A stretch of 64,000 nucleotides of DNA from SMWC01 sp045561055 (GTDB lineage Bacteria > Pseudomonadota > Gammaproteobacteria > Steroidobacterales > Rariloculaceae), in NCBI GenBank assembly GCA_045561055.1, contig JBJKYL010000016.1, forward strand, positions 1 to 64,000, written 5' to 3'. Of the stretch, positions 50,901 through 59,997 are shown piece after piece. Within the stretch, counting starts at the first letter, position 1; the number at the start of each line of letters is the position of its first letter. The notes under the pieces are model-generated. The model saw only the letters and a list, made by a program, of their open reading frames with translations. It was not told where the DNA came from and did no database searches. A program made the position numbers and the translations under genes.

Positions 50901-52547
50901 TTGATTAACAGGCGATGTGCTAGTCCGATGATCGGAGTCTTACTTATGTTGCTTGCCGGTATCGTGCCGGCCGATCCCCCGCGCTTAGTTGTTGTAATTG
51001 TGATAGATCAGATGCGCGCGGATTATTTCGATGTGTTTGCGGCTAACTACGACGGTGGTTTACTCAAGCTTCGCCAACAGGGCGCTGTGTTTCTCGATGG
51101 GCATCAGGCTCACGCTCTTACTCAGACTGCAGCAGGACACGCGACAATCTCGACGGGCGTGTTTCCATCGCGCCATGGGGTTGTTGCGAACGCATTTTAC
51201 GATCGGGTATTAGGGCAGTCAGTCGGCGCGGTGAGTGATTCATTAACATCTCTCGTTGGCGGGAGTGAGAGTAGAGGTAGCTCCCCGCTAAGATTAAAAC
51301 GTGCTGGTTTAGGCGATTGGCTCAAGGCGCAGTCACCCGGTAGCAAGGCCGTTAGCGTGTCGATAAAAGATCGGGCGGCAATTTTGATGGGTGGCACCGC
51401 AGCGGATGCCGCTTACTGGCTCGACCTGGGGACAGGGAACTTCGTGACCTCAGACCATTATCTCTCTGCGTTGCCGGGTTGGGCTACGGCATTCAATATG
51501 TCCAGTTCCGTGCAGCAGTACAGTGGCACGGAGTGGCGTCGCCTTTTACCAGATTCGGTCTACGACGACTCACCCTGGCCCGAGTTATCAGGTCAGGACC
51601 GAGCATCTTTTCGGGCTCTTCCGCGTGCACTCGGGGTAGAGGGCGAACCCCCGAATAGGCGTTATTACCAAAGTTTTCGCGGTTCGCCCTATGCTGATCT
51701 AGAGACGCTCAATTTTGCGAGGGCTGCTATTGAAGGAGAGGCCCTCGGCCAAGATTCTTTACCGGACCTTCTTTTCATTGGTTTATCAGCGACAGATTAT
51801 ATCGGCCACCGAGCCGGTCCTTATTCAGATGAGATTCACGATCAGCTCCTACGTTTAGACGGCTATCTCGACGAGTTCTTTACCTATCTCGACAATAACA
51901 TTGAGGCTGGTGACTATTTCGTTGCAGTTAGTGCAGATCACGGTGCGGCACCAGTCCCGGAGCAGATTCCCGATGTCAATGTAAATGCGGGACGCGTTAA
52001 CCCGAGTGACCTGAGGCGGTTTGTTGCTCCTGTACTTTCGGCTGCCCATGCCCGTGGGGATATAGCTTCAATTCCGGAGGTGTACTATCTGGCAGGGCCC
52101 GCGCTTCAATTCTCTGGGGAATTACCGTCGGCAGCGACACTCGAGGAGCTTCGTCGCGCGCTTGCAGGGCGTCTGCTAGAGCATCCCTCCGTTGCGGCAG
52201 CCTACACTTACGACGATCAGATCAACGGTGTAGTGGAGGATGATGAGTGGGCTGAGAGTTACCTACGCAGCTTCCATCCGGATCGTGCACCAGACGTTAC
52301 AGTAAGACTTCGTGAGAACCATATTTTAAGACCGGCTGCTACGGGAACGAGTCACGGTTCCCCATATCGCTACGATACTCACGTACCTATAATTTTCTAT
52401 GGATCGCGTATCTCTGCCGGGGAATTTTCTGAGCGCGTGAGAACGACTGATATTGCGCCGACACTCTCCGGGATCCTTGAGATTGAGGTCCCCGACGATC
52501 TCGATGGACGCAGTCTCTACGATTCATTGGATATTGCTTCACCTTAG
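50901..52547 (+). CDS. PafA-like alkaline phosphatase/phosphodiesterase
   Basis: Periplasmic enzyme of the alkaline phosphatase superfamily, 548 residues. Signal peptide ends near VPAD. Metal-site Asp 36 lies in VVIVIDQMRADYFD. The catalytic Thr is T76 in TQTAAGHATISTG, replacing the Ser of classical PhoA as in PafA and NPP enzymes. SADHGAAPVPE and TSHGSPYRYDTHVPI supply further metal ligands. It could be a phosphomonoesterase or diesterase. The TTG at 50901 is chosen because AAGGAGGAG lies 5-6 nt before it and the signal peptide starts there; upstream starts such as 50832 add unlike residues. Confidence 0.83.
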   Translation: MINRRCASPMIGVLLMLLAGIVPADPPRLVVVIVIDQMRADYFDVFAANYDGGLLKLRQQGAVFLDGHQAHALTQTAAGHATISTGVFPSRHGVVANAFYDRVLGQSVGAVSDSLTSLVGGSESRGSSPLRLKRAGLGDWLKAQSPGSKAVSVSIKDRAAILMGGTAADAAYWLDLGTGNFVTSDHYLSALPGWATAFNMSSSVQQYSGTEWRRLLPDSVYDDSPWPELSGQDRASFRALPRALGVEGEPPNRRYYQSFRGSPYADLETLNFARAAIEGEALGQDSLPDLLFIGLSATDYIGHRAGPYSDEIHDQLLRLDGYLDEFFTYLDNNIEAGDYFVAVSADHGAAPVPEQIPDVNVNAGRVNPSDLRRFVAPVLSAAHARGDIASIPEVYYLAGPALQFSGELPSAATLEELRRALAGRLLEHPSVAAAYTYDDQINGVVEDDEWAESYLRSFHPDRAPDVTVRLRENHILRPAATGTSHGSPYRYDTHVPIIFYGSRISAGEFSERVRTTDIAPTLSGILEIEVPDDLDGRSLYDSLDIASP

Positions 52548-52606
52548 GTAAAGCTCAACCAGCCTTTTGGATTAACTGATGATCCTATTCCATCGGATTT
52601 TAAAGA

Positions 52607-53632
52607 ATGAACGACATGACTAAATGTGCTTGCCTAGCCTCCGCAATTTTCGCGATTCCTGCCGCTGTATCTGGGCATCATTCTAACTCAGAGTACGATC
52701 AGTCAGTGGTCATCGAACTCGAGGGTGAAGTTGTAGACGTGCTCTGGCGAAATCCCCATGTGTTGCTTGAATTTGCTGCCGACGGTGATGGTGGTGAGAC
52801 GTGGGAGCTAGAAGGTGCCGCCGTGAGTTCGCAGCGTCGCCGCGGGGTGACTTCGGATCTCGTAAAGATTGGTGACCGTGTGCGGGTTGCAGGTTATGCC
52901 TCGACGCGACGTGACCGGCATATGCTCACGGAGCATGTGCTCTTGCCGGATGGTATGGAACTATTGCTGGGTTTCACAAGAGAGCCGCGCTGGTCGGATG
53001 TTGAGCTTGGTAGTAGCGCTTGGACTGTTGATCCATCGGAGGCCGCTCGAGCACAGGGAAACGGATTGTTTAGGGTCTGGAGTCGTGGCGCAGGTGTTCG
53101 CCCGTGGTATTTCCGCGAGCCGAGTGAGTTTGCATTGACCGATGCTGCTCTAGTCGTGGCTGAAAACTTTGATCCATTTGAGGATAACCCGGTACTAGAC
53201 TGTACTGCCCCAGGTATGCCCGCGCTGATGGGGAATCCATACCCGATGGAATTTGTGGAGATAGATAATGGTATCGAGGCTCGTTATGAGGAATTCGATG
53301 TTATTAGAACTATTCATCTCGATACAATGCCCAGCGACGTAAATATTGCCAGGAGCCCGCTGGGTTACTCCGTAGGAAGATGGGAAGGGAATGCGCTGGT
53401 CGTTACGACGACCCGAATTAACTGGCCGCATTTCGGCAGAATCGGTATTCCGCAGACGGAAGCCGTTGAGGTTATCGAACGATTTATCGTAATTGACAAC
53501 GGAAATCGCCTCGACTACCAACTAACAGTCTCCGACCCGGGTGTGTTGTTAGAGTCTTTTTCCTGGGAAGCACACTGGGCCTGGCGTCCAGGTGAACAGG
53601 TCAACCGTTATGAGTGCACAGTTGAAGGGTAG
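52607..53632 (+). CDS. Exported DUF6152-family protein
   Basis: 341-residue periplasmic protein. Signal peptide, then HHS (His 24-25), then the OB-like domain with WRNPHV (47-52) and GDRVRVAGYAS. The C-terminal domain has IRTIHLDTMP, SPLGYSVGRWEGNALVVTTT and NWPHFGRIGIPQ, and ends NRYECTVEG. It is clearly paralogous to the next gene (46 nt apart), the two being closer to each other than to the copy at 11231. Function unknown. The start is ATG 52607 or 52616; neither has a strong ribosome binding site. Confidence 0.8.
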   Translation: MNDMTKCACLASAIFAIPAAVSGHHSNSEYDQSVVIELEGEVVDVLWRNPHVLLEFAADGDGGETWELEGAAVSSQRRRGVTSDLVKIGDRVRVAGYASTRRDRHMLTEHVLLPDGMELLLGFTREPRWSDVELGSSAWTVDPSEAARAQGNGLFRVWSRGAGVRPWYFREPSEFALTDAALVVAENFDPFEDNPVLDCTAPGMPALMGNPYPMEFVEIDNGIEARYEEFDVIRTIHLDTMPSDVNIARSPLGYSVGRWEGNALVVTTTRINWPHFGRIGIPQTEAVEVIERFIVIDNGNRLDYQLTVSDPGVLLESFSWEAHWAWRPGEQVNRYECTVEG

Positions 53633-53677
53633 CTACTAACCGTGCATTGAGGACTGACGGGTAGATAGGTATTGAGA

Positions 53678-54694
53678 ATGAGGCATGCCGCATTTCACGT
53701 CGCTATAGCCGTTTTATGCTGGTTTTTACCGATAATACTCTCGGCGCATCATTCGGTGAACGCATTTTATGATCTGGAAGCACCTATGGTGGTGGGTGGC
53801 ACAGTTACATCAATTAGATGGGCTAATCCGCATGTAAGGCTCAAGCTCGAAGTTAGAAGCGAAAACGGTGAATCTGAACTGTGGGATATAGATTCCGGTG
53901 GGCCAACGCTTCTGCGTCGGCTCGGAGTTACTGCCGATATAGTTGAACTTGGAGACAGTGTCATTATCTCCGGATATCCATCGAAGCGTCGCGACGATGA
54001 AATGATCGGCGTAAGTATTGGGTTGCCCGATGGTAGCGAGGCACCGCTGTTTCCAACGCTCGCACCGCGATTTGGACACGAGTTGCGGTCGGGCGTCCAT
54101 ATCACGGCTGAAGAGGCCGCTGCAGGTAGCCGTGAGGCTCGTGGCATCTTTCGTGTTTGGACAGCCAGTCGGGGTAGTAACGCGCCCGTTGTAGAGCCTT
54201 CTTTCACTATGACAGCTATGGTGGGTCGTGCGGCATACGATCCACTCACCGAGGATCCCGCTCTACGCTGTATCGCTCAAGGCATGCCAATTCTGATGGA
54301 CAACCCGTTCCCAATCCAATTTATTGACCAAAACAGTGACGTTCTTTTGCGCTTCGAGGTTTGGGATGCTGCACGCCTTATTCATCTTGATGAGGATCGC
54401 GCCCCTGCGGGAATAATGCCTACGACATTAGGTTATTCCGTTGGACGTTGGGACGGTGATACGCTGGTTGTTACGACGACAGATATCGATTGGCCCTATT
54501 TCGATGACGTAGGTACGCCACAGAGTAGTGAGATAGCGCTAACTGAGCGTTTTACCCTCAGCGAGGATGAGTCTCGCTTGACTTACCAGGCTGTGATTAC
54601 CGATCCAATTACACTGAATGAACCGGTAGTTCGGAATCTTCATTGGGTCTGGGTGCCGGGAGAGCGCCTCGAACCATATAACTGTACTCTCTAA
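53678..54694 (+). CDS. Exported DUF6152-family protein
   Basis: 338-residue paralog of the preceding gene. Signal peptide to about residue 23, HHS at 24-26, WANPHV at 48-53, and the C-terminal segments WDAARLIHLDE, LGYSVGRWDGDTLVVTTT, DWPYFDDVGTPQ and LEPYNCTL. The pseudogene at 12293 is most like this copy in its C-terminus (EDIEPYNCTVY versus ERLEPYNCTL). ATG 53678 is preferred to TTG 53672. It is convergent with the PQQ dehydrogenase gene, 36 nt apart. Confidence 0.8.
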   Translation: MRHAAFHVAIAVLCWFLPIILSAHHSVNAFYDLEAPMVVGGTVTSIRWANPHVRLKLEVRSENGESELWDIDSGGPTLLRRLGVTADIVELGDSVIISGYPSKRRDDEMIGVSIGLPDGSEAPLFPTLAPRFGHELRSGVHITAEEAAAGSREARGIFRVWTASRGSNAPVVEPSFTMTAMVGRAAYDPLTEDPALRCIAQGMPILMDNPFPIQFIDQNSDVLLRFEVWDAARLIHLDEDRAPAGIMPTTLGYSVGRWDGDTLVVTTTDIDWPYFDDVGTPQSSEIALTERFTLSEDESRLTYQAVITDPITLNEPVVRNLHWVWVPGERLEPYNCTL

Positions 54695-54730
54695 TCGGCG
54701 GCTAGCTTTTGATGTTCCGAATGCTTCCGA

Positions 54731-56809
54731 TCAGTGCGGTAGTTCCTCGACGACATAAGCGCTCACATCCTGAATTTCGTCAGGTGTCAACGCTGAGCCG
54801 AAGGGGGGCATTGCGTTTAATCCTTCTCTAACCTGTTGCATGACCGCAGCTAAGTTCGTCGCGTTCGTTAATGTAACACCGCCTGCGCCACCTTCGCCAA
54901 CCGGACCGTGGCAGAACGTACACGCCGCATTATAAAGTGTACCGCCATTGGTGATATCAGCTGCGCGGCTTACAGTCGCCGTAAATTCCGGGGTCTCGGA
55001 CGCTGGAACAATCTCATTTAGTGTTCCGTCGAGCGAGAATAGCCATACGTTGTCACCGCGAGTAGAACCGGCAAAGACATTACCGGCAGCGTATGCGACG
55101 ATATACTGTTTTCCGTCCTGTTCGAAGGTGCTTACAGGGGAGTTCATACCTGCGCCGGTCTGGAACTCCCATAGGAGCGAGCCGTTTCCGGAGTCGAGCG
55201 CCGTAAGACGTCCGTCGTTACGGCCAAGAAAAACTAAATCACCCGCGGTTGCGAGTGTGCCGCTATAGCAGCGGTCCGATAGACGTTGCTGCCAGACAAT
55301 TTTGTTTGTGTGCATATCCATTGCCACGAATATGCCAGACACATGAAAGGGAATGGCACCGAATTCGCCGCCCAGAAAACGCTCGCCTAGTTGCGGCGGT
55401 AGCGGCTCTGCTTCGTTACCGCCTTTGAAGAACGACATTCGATCCGTCGCGCAGATGTACATGTGTCCTGTTCGAGGATCGTAGGCACTACCGGGCCAGT
55501 TTGCGCCTCCATTGTGACTGGGTTTCATCACCGCGCCTTCAGTCCAAAACGGCGTGAAAATTCGGCCTTGATTAACAAGTGGGGGATAACCTTCGGGGCC
55601 GATATCTACGTGTTGTGGGACGAATGCGTCACCTATCGGGTAGGGTTGCGTCGGTGATGTCGCCTGGCGTGGTTCCTGTGGCACGGCTCTTTCTTCGATA
55701 CCGATTAATGGTTCTCCTGTCTCACGGTCTAAAATATAAACCCAGCCCGTTTTGCTCGGTTCTGCCAGTCCTCGGCGCATCTCACCGTCGATCTCAATGT
55801 CAAACAGCACCACAGGACTGGGCGCATCATAGTCCCAAATGTCATGGTGTACTTGTTGGAAGTGCCAGCGGTACTCGCCGGTATGTCCATCTACCGCGAC
55901 GATGGAAGTTGAGAACAGGTTATCACCGGGACGGATATTGCCATTAAAATCTGGTCCGGGGTTGCCGGTCGAGAAGTAAACGAGATTGAGCACCGGGTCG
56001 ACAGCTGGTGTTTGCCAGACAGTTGCACCGCCGTAGAGATATACATCGTTATACTGCGGCCAGGTATCGTGGCCAATTTCTCCCGGTCCTGGCACGGTGT
56101 AGAAAGTCCACTCGAGCGAGCCATCGTCGGCGTTATAGGCCTTGACACGTCCGCGAACGCCGTACTCGGCGCCAGCGAAGCCGGTAATGACGAGTCCGTC
56201 ATAATAAAGAGGTGCGCTCGTGATGCTGAAGCCTTCTTCCCAATGTTCGGCCTGGGTCGACCACACGACGGCACCCGTTTGCTGATTTAGACCAATCAGT
56301 TTACCGTCGAGTTGGCCGAGGAAAATCTTTCCTTCCCCGATAGCGACGCCGCGATTAGTCCAGCCACAGCAGATTGTATCTATAGCTTCATCGAGATTTG
56401 CTTCGTAGGTCCATAGTTTTTCGCCCGATGCTACGCTGATAGCAAAGACATCGTTAGCGCCTGTAACTATATATATGACACCGTCATAAACGATCGGCTG
56501 TGCCTCTCCAGAATATTTACTTGCCGCGCCTGACCCATTTAGCTGAGCATGCCATACACCCTTGAGGTTAGCGACGGTGTCACGATTGATCTCATTCAGC
56601 GGTGAATAGCGCTGGTTGTATGCATTACCACCATTAGTTATCCAACCATCGGTTGGCAAAGCAACGAGGCGTTCCCCTGAAAATGCTGGCGCGATGCTAA
56701 TCTCTGTCACTTGCGTCCAGCCCGAACTTATCCAACCTAGCATGAGAGCGAGTAAACCCCCAGCGACTTTTTTGACCGAGCGTTTTAAAGAGTCAGGCTT
56801 CGAATTCAT
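54731..56809 (-). CDS. PQQ-dependent alcohol dehydrogenase with C-terminal cytochrome c
   Basis: Quinohemoprotein dehydrogenase of 692 residues, periplasmic (signal peptide 1 to about 32). An eight-bladed PQQ propeller holds the adjacent-Cys disulfide C147-C148 (DTICCGWTNRG) that contacts PQQ, and the catalytic Asp, probably D326, in HHDIWDYDAPSP. The C-terminal cytochrome c domain has CTFCH (C630, C633, H634) and a likely distal Met 667 in NAMPPFG. Such enzymes oxidise alcohols or aldehydes and pass electrons through heme c. An Asp two residues after D326 (D328) is discussed in the findings. First gene of the leftward redox block along with the propeller gene. Confidence 0.9.
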   Translation of the reverse strand: MNSKPDSLKRSVKKVAGGLLALMLGWISSGWTQVTEISIAPAFSGERLVALPTDGWITNGGNAYNQRYSPLNEINRDTVANLKGVWHAQLNGSGAASKYSGEAQPIVYDGVIYIVTGANDVFAISVASGEKLWTYEANLDEAIDTICCGWTNRGVAIGEGKIFLGQLDGKLIGLNQQTGAVVWSTQAEHWEEGFSITSAPLYYDGLVITGFAGAEYGVRGRVKAYNADDGSLEWTFYTVPGPGEIGHDTWPQYNDVYLYGGATVWQTPAVDPVLNLVYFSTGNPGPDFNGNIRPGDNLFSTSIVAVDGHTGEYRWHFQQVHHDIWDYDAPSPVVLFDIEIDGEMRRGLAEPSKTGWVYILDRETGEPLIGIEERAVPQEPRQATSPTQPYPIGDAFVPQHVDIGPEGYPPLVNQGRIFTPFWTEGAVMKPSHNGGANWPGSAYDPRTGHMYICATDRMSFFKGGNEAEPLPPQLGERFLGGEFGAIPFHVSGIFVAMDMHTNKIVWQQRLSDRCYSGTLATAGDLVFLGRNDGRLTALDSGNGSLLWEFQTGAGMNSPVSTFEQDGKQYIVAYAAGNVFAGSTRGDNVWLFSLDGTLNEIVPASETPEFTATVSRAADITNGGTLYNAACTFCHGPVGEGGAGGVTLTNATNLAAVMQQVREGLNAMPPFGSALTPDEIQDVSAYVVEELPH

Positions 56810-56857
56810 TGAAGTACCTATACATTCTGTTCCTGCGCGGTCAGAGTCAATGCGTAG

Positions 56858-57979
56858 CTAGTGACACACGTTGTTGGAAAGACCGATACTGAACGCGCCG
56901 ATACCATTGATGCTAGCTGAAATATACTTAATAGAGTGGTCTTCGAGGTCAACGATTGCGATCTGAGGACTATCCTTAAAAGCCACATAGGCTGTGCGTC
57001 CGTCGGCGGATCCTTGTGTGTCGAGCGGTTTGTGTCGGAACTGCCCGGATTCGACAATGTCTTTTCGCACATTGTCGTAAACAAAGAAGTTCTTATTTTC
57101 GGAGCTCGAAAACAGGTTCATACGGTCGAAACGGCCGACGGTTACTAGATCGATACCTTGGCTAACCACTATATCCTCATACTGCTCGAAGCGATGCTGG
57201 TCGATCGATACAAAACGACCGGTTTCCTTATCCATCATGTAAAGAAATACACCCTCGGGAGTAGTGTAGGGGCGCACTGGGGACGTACCTATTTCGAACG
57301 TTTGGTAGATAACTTTAGAAAATGCGTTGATGCTGTAGACTTCGCCCGTGTCATTGTTAGCGACATAGACATAGCGGCCATCGAGGCTACGGCTTGGAGA
57401 GGATAGGTTCTGGCTGACGTTGTCGGTAACTTGCATTTCGAATGTTCGTTGGGTGTTCGTGTCGATGAGCCCGATCGAGCCCGTTTGATTGTTGCTATAG
57501 TAGATATCTACCTCGTTCGGATCGAAGAGCACGTCGCTTGTTGGAGGGAAGTCTTCTAGAGTGAACATGATGTCGGCCGCGTAGGGCGAAAACAACACAA
57601 AACCACCATCCACGCTATCGGAAAAACCGAGTTTCGTTCCCGACGTGTCGAGGACCATGTGCCGGGGCGTTATCGGAAGTTCGACCTCCCTAGCCAATTC
57701 CTGTGTACGGAGATCGTAGATGCTGATTAGCCGCCGCTCGATATTCGTATAAACGAGAACCGGTGCATAGGGTGTTGCAATTACATCGTCGACCGGATAT
57801 TTGGTTTCGATACGGAAGACTACCCGCTCCTCTCCCAGGTCGACAACATCAACAATATTGTTGGTCGTGTCGGCGGCAAACATCAATCTCAGTGGATTAG
57901 AAATATCTACTTGCGCGACAGCTGTGGCGCTAAACAAGAGTGATGTGGAGAGGAGGATAGAGGTCAACAATCTATTCAT
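56858..57979 (-). CDS. YncE-like periplasmic beta-propeller protein
   Basis: 373 residues with a Sec signal peptide (MNRLLTSILL... to about 22, AVAQ). The rest is repeating propeller blades of the YVTN/cytochrome-D1-like type: FAADTTNNIVDVVDLGEE, DVLFDPNEVDIYYSNNQTG, YVYVANNDTGEVYSINAFS and DGRTAYVAFKDSPQIAIVDL. No heme motif (CxxCH) is present. Function unknown; it is placed between the quinohemoprotein gene (48 nt) and the membrane thiol-transfer-like gene (24 nt), on the same strand as the redox block, so a role in that system is inferred. Confidence 0.78.
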   Translation of the reverse strand: MNRLLTSILLSTSLLFSATAVAQVDISNPLRLMFAADTTNNIVDVVDLGEERVVFRIETKYPVDDVIATPYAPVLVYTNIERRLISIYDLRTQELAREVELPITPRHMVLDTSGTKLGFSDSVDGGFVLFSPYAADIMFTLEDFPPTSDVLFDPNEVDIYYSNNQTGSIGLIDTNTQRTFEMQVTDNVSQNLSSPSRSLDGRYVYVANNDTGEVYSINAFSKVIYQTFEIGTSPVRPYTTPEGVFLYMMDKETGRFVSIDQHRFEQYEDIVVSQGIDLVTVGRFDRMNLFSSSENKNFFVYDNVRKDIVESGQFRHKPLDTQGSADGRTAYVAFKDSPQIAIVDLEDHSIKYISASINGIGAFSIGLSNNVCH

Positions 57980-58003
57980 GACCTGCAGAATACCAGTTAT
58001 TGT

Positions 58004-59365
58004 TTAGGACAGCCCTAGATAAGGATAGATCATGTCGCTGACGGTGTGGAAGTTATCCGTGACTAGGATCAGGCCGAAAATTACGATGACGGCCATACTC
58101 GCGTAGCTTAAACGCTTAGCATTTCCTGCGAGAAACACAAGAATGCTGTCGATTTTACTGATGTAGTATGCGGAGAGTAGGAACGGTATAGCGACGCCGA
58201 TTGCGAAGGTGAGCATTATGCCAGCGCCTATCGTTGCGCTACCGATGGCCCCAACATAAACGATGAGCGTCGCAACGATCGCGCCGCCGAAACAGGCCGT
58301 ACAACCCAACGCGTAGCCCATGGAAGCGAGCAGGGTGCCTGTAACGTCACGGACAGATAAGTTATTCATTGCCTGACGATCGGGAATCTGGCAAGCGAGT
58401 TCACGTGTCCCACGGAATCCTACCCACAGACCGAGCAGGATGACGAGAATTCCGGACACAACCGCGACCATACGACTGTACTCGGCGAAGATAAGCTGCG
58501 CCTGATGGCCGATAGCACCAATCATTGCACCCGCAAGCGCGTATAACAGCGTGAAGCCGATCACGAATGCTATGGCAATTTGTGTAATTTTTCGGCGGAT
58601 GACGGGCGTTATCTGCCGTGTGTCGACGGTAGTCTGGCCCGGCACGGTTGTGAATCCTGCGATTACGCCGCCGAAGACAACGACGAGTTGTAGCAGGCAG
58701 GGAGTGAGCACTGACGAGAGCAAACCGGCGCCCAGCGCGAGCATTGCGATTGGCGTAATGTCAGCCCGTGACTTTAAGTCATCCGGCAAGGCGTAGGGTG
58801 TGTCCCAGCTACCGACGAACGTCATCTCGCGTGCGCTACCGAGATAGGGGTTAGACACATAAAGTCTGATGCGTCCGGCACTATCGAAGTCTATGAGCTC
58901 GCCGTTCTCGTCGCGTTTCGAAAAGCTGAAAACGCTCAGGCGATGATGCTCGACCAGTGAGGGGCCATCGGATACTGTTGGAAAGTATTCCTCTTCGCCT
59001 ACGCGCAGGGTTGCATTCGGTACGGTAGACGGGAGATCGCCACGATGGATTGTCTCGGCCACGAAAAATATTAGATTTAGATCAGGTCGAAGATTACCGA
59101 CAATCGATGCGCGATCCACGTACTGAAAGTACTCATCGCTGGCGAGTGTTGCGGTTATCTCTAGATCGGGGGTATAGATTAAACGTCGTGTTAGGTATTG
59201 GGCTACGTTGCCGGCCTTGATCATACGGCTGTCGTCGCCAACATTGCGCAATAGCTGTTGGCCTTGAACGAAGTAAGGCATCACGAGCCATGATGAGGCG
59301 ATGATTAGACCGACGAATAGTAAAGCTCCCAGCTTAAGCGGACTGATACGCGCAATGGCTTCCAT
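58004..59365 (-). CDS. CcdA/DsbD-like transmembrane protein with periplasmic domain
   Basis: 453 residues. One N-terminal membrane helix (about 12-32) and a periplasmic domain of about 170 residues are followed by six or so helices resembling the CcdA/DsbD thiol-transfer core. The helix-1 Cys motif is SVLTPCLLQLVVV (C223), and the partner motif is YALGCTACFGG (C355, C358), matching the paired Cys of CcdA in position. It would move reducing power from cytoplasmic thioredoxin to the periplasm, for example for heme c or copper-site assembly. The periplasmic domain is not recognised. It lies directly next to the SCO-like gene (22 nt). Confidence 0.72.
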   Translation of the reverse strand: MEAIARISPLKLGALLFVGLIIASSWLVMPYFVQGQQLLRNVGDDSRMIKAGNVAQYLTRRLIYTPDLEITATLASDEYFQYVDRASIVGNLRPDLNLIFFVAETIHRGDLPSTVPNATLRVGEEEYFPTVSDGPSLVEHHRLSVFSFSKRDENGELIDFDSAGRIRLYVSNPYLGSAREMTFVGSWDTPYALPDDLKSRADITPIAMLALGAGLLSSVLTPCLLQLVVVFGGVIAGFTTVPGQTTVDTRQITPVIRRKITQIAIAFVIGFTLLYALAGAMIGAIGHQAQLIFAEYSRMVAVVSGILVILLGLWVGFRGTRELACQIPDRQAMNNLSVRDVTGTLLASMGYALGCTACFGGAIVATLIVYVGAIGSATIGAGIMLTFAIGVAIPFLLSAYYISKIDSILVFLAGNAKRLSYASMAVIVIFGLILVTDNFHTVSDMIYPYLGLS

Positions 59366-59387
59366 CTCGATCGGTTCCCAGCCACGA

Positions 59388-59978
59388 TTAATTCATCGCG
59401 GCGAGAAGATCCTCCGCAGGGGTAGCAAACGACAGGATCTCAATGAGCTCCCCTTCAGGATTGATTACATAGACGTTGGCCGTATGTTGAACCGTATAGT
59501 TGGTTTGCGTCTTAGTGACGGCGAAACTCACTTTAAAATTCTCGGCGGCGGTACTGATCTGCTCGTAGTTGCCGCTCAGTCCAACCATAGCCTCACCAAA
59601 ATTAGCGGCATATGTATCTGTTACAGCCGGCGTATCTCGTTCCGTATCTACACTAATAAAAATTCCTGCCGCATCCTGGTCAGTCATTTTAAGCGCTTTC
59701 CCCATATTCAGCGCCATCATCGGGCAGATATGTGCGCAGTGAGTAAAGCCGAAGCCAAGCAGCACATAGTGGCCGTAGAAGTCCTCCGCCGTGACGAGAT
59801 TACCGTCTCGATCCAGTAGCTCAAACGCAATGTTGATACCGTGAACATTCGCTCCTTCCAAGCTTCCATACGATTCAGCATCAGTTACCATATGAGCTGA
59901 ATGATCGGTTTGCGCGAAAGCCTGGTAGGCGAGCAGGACAACAAACGGGATAGCCGTCAATGTCATGGTTTTGCGCAT
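59388..59978 (-). CDS. SCO1/SenC/PrrC family copper-binding protein
   Basis: 196-residue exported thioredoxin-fold protein: signal peptide 1-22 (QAFAQ). The copper site is C81-x-x-x-C85 in GFTHCAHICPMM, plus His 165 in TVQHTANVYVINPEG, the exact SCO ligand set. SCO proteins deliver copper or act as thiol reductases for CuA sites. The neighbours are a CcdA-like protein and two cytochrome c/propeller proteins rather than cytochrome oxidase genes, so its client may be one of these. Confidence 0.88.
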   Translation of the reverse strand: MRKTMTLTAIPFVVLLAYQAFAQTDHSAHMVTDAESYGSLEGANVHGINIAFELLDRDGNLVTAEDFYGHYVLLGFGFTHCAHICPMMALNMGKALKMTDQDAAGIFISVDTERDTPAVTDTYAANFGEAMVGLSGNYEQISTAAENFKVSFAVTKTQTNYTVQHTANVYVINPEGELIEILSFATPAEDLLAAMN

Positions 59979-59997
59979 AGTAACGTGCTCCTGCCCT

